Positions 61,006 to 64,000 of a stretch of 64,000 bases of DNA are shown piece by piece (the first letter of the stretch is position 1; the number at the start of each line of letters is the position of its first letter). Source of the stretch: JADKAV01 sp963732355 (lineage in GTDB: Bacteria > Actinomycetota > Actinomycetes > S36-B12 > UBA10799). A program made the translations under genes and the position numbers. The stretch is taken from contig CAVSZD010000006.1 of assembly GCA_963732355.1 (NCBI GenBank), forward strand, positions 434,001 through 498,000. The letters are read 5' to 3'. Under the pieces are notes generated by a model. It saw only the letters and a program-made list of their open reading frames with translations, had not been told where the DNA came from and did no database searches.

Positions 61006-61895
61006 GACTCCTCCAATAGCAGCAGTACGACCTTCTCCACGTCCGCCACGGGGACGTCGGATGCCCTCGGATGGGTTCCCGCCGCCTGAACCACGGTGCT
61101 GGGCACCGAATCGGGGGGTCCCCACTGGCCGGTCGAAGCTGGTCCGAAGATGACAACCGAGGCGACCCCGTAGGCGTGAGCCAAGTGGGCGGCGCCGGTA
61201 TCAGCGGTGACCAAGAGCCGGGCCTCGGCGACCAGGGCAGCGAACTGCGCCAGGTCCAGGCGTCCGGCCAGTACCCGGTCGCCGGGCAGTTGCGCCTCAT
61301 GTGCGACCTGCTGGGCACGCACGACGTCACCGGGCCCTCCCGTGACCACCAAGTCATGACCGTGCAACTTCGGAATCAACTGTGCGAAGTGCCCCGGCGG
61401 CCAGCGGCGTTCCGGGTCCGAGCCTCCGACATGCAGGACCACCCGCCCCCGCGGAACCTGCACGTGGGGGCGCTTGATGCCCAACTGGTCGGGGTCGGCG
61501 TCGATCCCGACCCACTGCACCAACCGGCAGAAGCGAGCACGTTCGGGCTCGTCGGGGTCTATGAACCACTCGGGGCCGCATTCCCAGACCGTCGGGCAGG
61601 CGAAAGCCACCAACTCCCGCGGGTTCGCACGCAAGAGGGCCTGGTGGCTCTGAGGGCCCCGGCCGTGCATATTGAAGACAAGACAGGCCGACAGGTCCTG
61701 CCGGGGCATCAGGCCGTCGATTCCCACCGCCCGCGTCACCCCGGGGATGAGCCCGACGAGCGGATGCAGCCAGTCGGGCGCAGCGACGGTAAGTTCCTTG
61801 CGCGAGTGCCCCTGGGCCAGTGCGCGCAGTGCTGGTACCGCGGTGAGCAGGTCCCCGATCCCCGCTGCCCGGAGAGTAAGGACCTCTATGGCCAT
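61002..61895 (-). CDS. Glycosyltransferase family 9 (heptosyltransferase-like), shorter copy
   Basis: The protein has 297 residues and the same GT9 build: IEVLTLRAAGIGDLLTAVPA, VFNMHGRGPQSHQALLRANP, LHVGGSDPERRWPPGHFAQL and LLVTADTGAAHLAHAYGVAS. It lacks the Cys-rich end of the other copy and is about 80 residues shorter. Two GT9 enzymes in one operon suggest a two-step addition of heptose-like sugars. It overlaps both neighbours by a few bases, in line with a single translational unit. Confidence 0.87.
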   Translation of the reverse strand: MAIEVLTLRAAGIGDLLTAVPALRALAQGHSRKELTVAAPDWLHPLVGLIPGVTRAVGIDGLMPRQDLSACLVFNMHGRGPQSHQALLRANPRELVAFACPTVWECGPEWFIDPDEPERARFCRLVQWVGIDADPDQLGIKRPHVQVPRGRVVLHVGGSDPERRWPPGHFAQLIPKLHGHDLVVTGGPGDVVRAQQVAHEAQLPGDRVLAGRLDLAQFAALVAEARLLVTADTGAAHLAHAYGVASVVIFGPASTGQWGPPDSVPSTVVQAAGTHPRASDVPVADVEKVVLLLLEES

Positions 61896-62575
61896 GACCT
61901 CTCACCACCGGGTGTGATCATGACTTCGGGGACGTGGGCGGTACCCCGATGACTCAAGACGTCGACGATCACATCGGCCACGTCGGCGGGGTCCATCAGC
62001 GGGGCATCCGGAGCCGGGCGGTACTGGGCTGGACGACCGTCGAAGAACGCCGTGCGCATCCCGCCTGGCATGACGCAGGTGACGCGCAGACGCTCTCCCA
62101 ACTCCGCGTTGAGCGCCCGGGACAGTCCCACGACACCGAACTTGGAAGCGCAATAGGCGCTGGCATCAGGCAACGCCCTGCGGCCCAGTGTCGAGGCAAC
62201 GGTCACCACCTGCCCTCCGGACTCGAACAGGGCCGGCAGGGCAGCCCGGATCACAGCCGCGGTTCCCAGCAGGTTCACCTGGACCACACGTTCCCAGTCG
62301 GCGGTCTTCACCGATTCCAGAGGGCCGCACGAGTCGACAGCAGCGCAGGTGACGACGGCGTCGAGGCCGTCCTGGGCGATCATCGCGACGACGGACTCCG
62401 TCATCTCGGTGTCCGCGAGGTCGACTGTGAAGTGGGCATGACCGTCGCGACCCGGCGTCAGGTCGATGATCAACGGAACACCTCCGGCCTTCGCCACAGC
62501 GTGCGCTACCGCCGCTCCGAGCCCCGACGATCCACCAGTGATCAGGACCCGCCCTAGGCCGGTTGTGTCTGACAT
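61886..62575 (-). CDS. SDR family oxidoreductase in the heptose operon
   Basis: The protein has 229 residues, classical SDR: GRVLITGGSSGLGAAVAHAV, CAAVDSCGP in the NNAG position, catalytic Ser in TVASTLGRRAL and Tyr/Lys in ASAYCASKFGVVGLSRAL. It is too short for an extended SDR such as the ADP-heptose epimerase HldD. It probably oxidises or reduces a sugar or a precursor in this pathway. It overlaps the HldE-like gene upstream by 22 bases and the GT9 gene downstream by 10. Confidence 0.87.
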   Translation of the reverse strand: MSDTTGLGRVLITGGSSGLGAAVAHAVAKAGGVPLIIDLTPGRDGHAHFTVDLADTEMTESVVAMIAQDGLDAVVTCAAVDSCGPLESVKTADWERVVQVNLLGTAAVIRAALPALFESGGQVVTVASTLGRRALPDASAYCASKFGVVGLSRALNAELGERLRVTCVMPGGMRTAFFDGRPAQYRPAPDAPLMDPADVADVIVDVLSHRGTAHVPEVMITPGGERSWP

Positions 62576-63969
62576 TGCTCATCCTCCTCTTCGATGGCGC
62601 CGGTGCCGGCGCGCGCTGATTCGACCAGCAACGTGGTGCTGCGGCCCTGCAGAGTGGGGAGAACGACGACCTCACCGCCGTGCTCACGCACGACGCGGGC
62701 TTCGGGTATCGCGTCCTCGCGGTAGTCGCCGCCCTTGGCGAAGATGTGCGGTTTGAGGCGCCGCACGACCTCGGTCGCGGTGTGCTCCTCGAATATCTCC
62801 ACGGCGTTCACGCAATCGAGTGCCTGCAGGATGGTCGCCCGGTCCTCCTGTGGGACCAGCGGGCGTTGCGATCCCTTCAGATGACGCACGCTGGAGTCGC
62901 TGTTCAGGGCCACGATCAGGCAGTCACCCAGTGCGCGGGCGGAACGCAAGTACTTGACGTGCCCGGCATGCAGCAGATCAAAGCAGCCCCCGGCCAGCAC
63001 GACGGTCCCACCTCGCTCGCGCACGGCGCTGGCCATACCCTCGGCCAACGTCCCTCGCGATTCGGACTGCCCAGCACCCGGATCGTCCAGCGCCTTGGCA
63101 GCACCTCCGCGACCTAGGAAGTCCGCCGCGCCGTCCACGCCGGTGCGCACGGCCTGGGCTATGTCCTGACCCTGCGCCAGACCCACAGCGATGCCCGCAG
63201 CGCAGGCATCGCCGGCCCCGCAGGTGTCACCAGCGACGTTCCGCTGCGCAGGCACGACCAACGCAGTGCGTCTGGGCGCACACACGACAGCCCCACGGTT
63301 GCCGAGAGTCACGGTGACGCTGCGAGCCCGCCACTTCTTGGTGAGATCTTTTCCCTGCCGTATCGAGCTCGGCAGGTCGGTGCCAGCGGCCCCGCTGAAG
63401 TGCTGGGCCTCCCGCACGTTGGGGGTGACGGTCGTGACCCCGGGCACCGGACTCGCGCCCCTTGGGTGAGGGTCCCAGACCAGAGGTGCTCTCCCGAGGG
63501 CGGACCTGATCCTGGCGTGCGACGTCACCCCCAGTCCGTAGTCACTGACCAGGACGGCCGCAGCCTCGGCGAGGACATCGTCGAGGTCGGGATGCGCAGC
63601 GCGCAGCGGGTACCCCGCCGAGGTGGTCTGATCCATGCGCAACAGAGTGCGGTCGGCCACCCTCACGCGGGTCTTGACCACGGTGCTGTCGGCTCCCAGA
63701 TTGATCACCGTCATCCGTGACTCGAGCATCTCCGCGAGCCGCTCGCCGGCAGCGTCTCGGGCGATCGCTGTGACCAACACGACCGGGCCGGATTGCGCGG
63801 CGATGAGGGCGGCGAGGCCGGCCCCACCGGGCCGGGCGGACTCGTCGATGGACTCCACCACTGGCGCCGGCTCGTCCGGGCACAGCCTGGACACCGACCC
63901 GGTGAGGTCGATGTCGAGCATGGCGTCGCCGACGACCACCAGCCGCGACCGCGAGCCGGCTGTCGTCAT
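62554..63969 (-). CDS. hldE: Bifunctional heptose kinase / nucleotidyltransferase, HldE-like (copy 2)
   Basis: The protein has 471 residues. The kinase half has LVVVGDAMLDIDLTGSV, ARPGGAGLAALIAAQSG, LVSDYGLGVTS, TPNVREAQHFSGAAG and AGDTCGAGDACAAGIAVGLA. The transferase half (about 315-455) has GGCFDLLHAGHVKYLRSARA, VALNSDSSVRHLKGSQRPLV and AKGGDYREDAIPEARVV. It differs from copy 1 throughout, so the two are old paralogues rather than a fresh duplication. They may charge different sugars or serve different anomers. Its ATG overlaps the stop of the gene upstream, which leaves the window. Confidence 0.84.
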   Translation of the reverse strand: MTTAGSRSRLVVVGDAMLDIDLTGSVSRLCPDEPAPVVESIDESARPGGAGLAALIAAQSGPVVLVTAIARDAAGERLAEMLESRMTVINLGADSTVVKTRVRVADRTLLRMDQTTSAGYPLRAAHPDLDDVLAEAAAVLVSDYGLGVTSHARIRSALGRAPLVWDPHPRGASPVPGVTTVTPNVREAQHFSGAAGTDLPSSIRQGKDLTKKWRARSVTVTLGNRGAVVCAPRRTALVVPAQRNVAGDTCGAGDACAAGIAVGLAQGQDIAQAVRTGVDGAADFLGRGGAAKALDDPGAGQSESRGTLAEGMASAVRERGGTVVLAGGCFDLLHAGHVKYLRSARALGDCLIVALNSDSSVRHLKGSQRPLVPQEDRATILQALDCVNAVEIFEEHTATEVVRRLKPHIFAKGGDYREDAIPEARVVREHGGEVVVLPTLQGRSTTLLVESARAGTGAIEEEDEQCQTQPA

Positions 63970-64000
63970 GACGTCCGCCGCACTTGCGCGTCGAACGTCG
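63966..64000 (-). CDS. Upstream gene of the heptose operon (C-terminal fragment only)
   Basis: The last ten codons (TFDAQVRRTS) and a TGA that overlaps the ATG of the second HldE-like gene are visible on the minus strand. The rest is outside the window. Too little is present for a family call, but the overlap shows the operon begins further upstream. Confidence 0.5.
   Translation of the reverse strand, partial: TFDAQVRRTS

Noticed and set aside
1..64000. Defence islands, integrons, transposases, secretion clusters
   Set aside because: I looked for nucleases, helicases, integrases, transposases and phage genes among the proteins and found none that I could support.

Overview
The window is a high-GC (about 65 percent) actinobacterial chromosome segment. 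This follows from the GTG starts, the leaderless-looking -10 boxes next to start codons, the tRNA-Ser / SRP RNA / dnaX / recR / DUF5063 order, KdpFABCDE, CydDC and the MetY-MetX pair. I cannot place it more precisely than class Actinomycetes. It is ordinary chromosome with stress, envelope and sugar-nucleotide genes. I see no prophage, transposase, integrase or CRISPR array.

Layout. 0-5 kb: LemA (partial), a DUF2207 membrane protein and a secreted penicillin-acylase-type hydrolase. 5-12 kb: tRNA-Ser(GGA), SRP RNA, a catalase-like protein, dnaX-recR-DUF5063, a YheT-type hydrolase, and an NfeD plus band-7 pair. 12-18 kb: a lipoprotein esterase, a tandem-GNAT protein, an LMW-phosphatase-like protein, glycerol kinase and two tandem VOC proteins. 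18-25.5 kb: the Kdp potassium system with its KdpDE regulators and two tiny membrane proteins at the front. 26-29 kb: metY-metX behind a Cys/Met leader-peptide attenuator. 29-33 kb: a triplicated 215-bp repeat, then a small operon ending around dtd. 33-41 kb: MFS exporter, SHOCT protein, CcdA/thioredoxin pair, Ung and CydDC. 41-44.5 kb: a coupled operon of C69 peptidase, class III aminotransferase and a kinase-fold protein. 44.5-58 kb: secreted protein, cation/proton antiporter, hemerythrin, topoisomerase IB, envelope-stress proteins (DUF3618, holin-like, CsbD-like, DUF421), an SDR, an FAD-Rieske oxidoreductase and a SpoIIE-type phosphatase. 56.9-64 kb: a tightly overlapping operon with two HldE-like heptose kinase/nucleotidyltransferases, two GT9 glycosyltransferases and an SDR, ending in a STAS protein and an ANTAR-GAF protein.

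The most interesting items are: (1) a leader peptide with three Cys and four internal Met codons, followed by a clean terminator/antiterminator in front of metYX; (2) three copies of a 68-bp palindromic intergenic element; (3) a threefold tandem duplication that carries the last codons of a gene together with a second palindromic element, which recurs at 40.5 kb; (4) the heptose/GT9 operon coupled to STAS and ANTAR regulators; (5) the C69 peptidase / aminotransferase / kinase-fold operon.

Sequence quality warning. Seven conserved genes (penicillin acylase, recR, LMW phosphatase, glpK, kdpB, kdpC, aminotransferase) each contain exactly one extra base that breaks the frame near an otherwise normal C-terminal part. 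All seven are in the same direction (+1), which suggests insertion-type sequencing or assembly errors rather than real gene decay.
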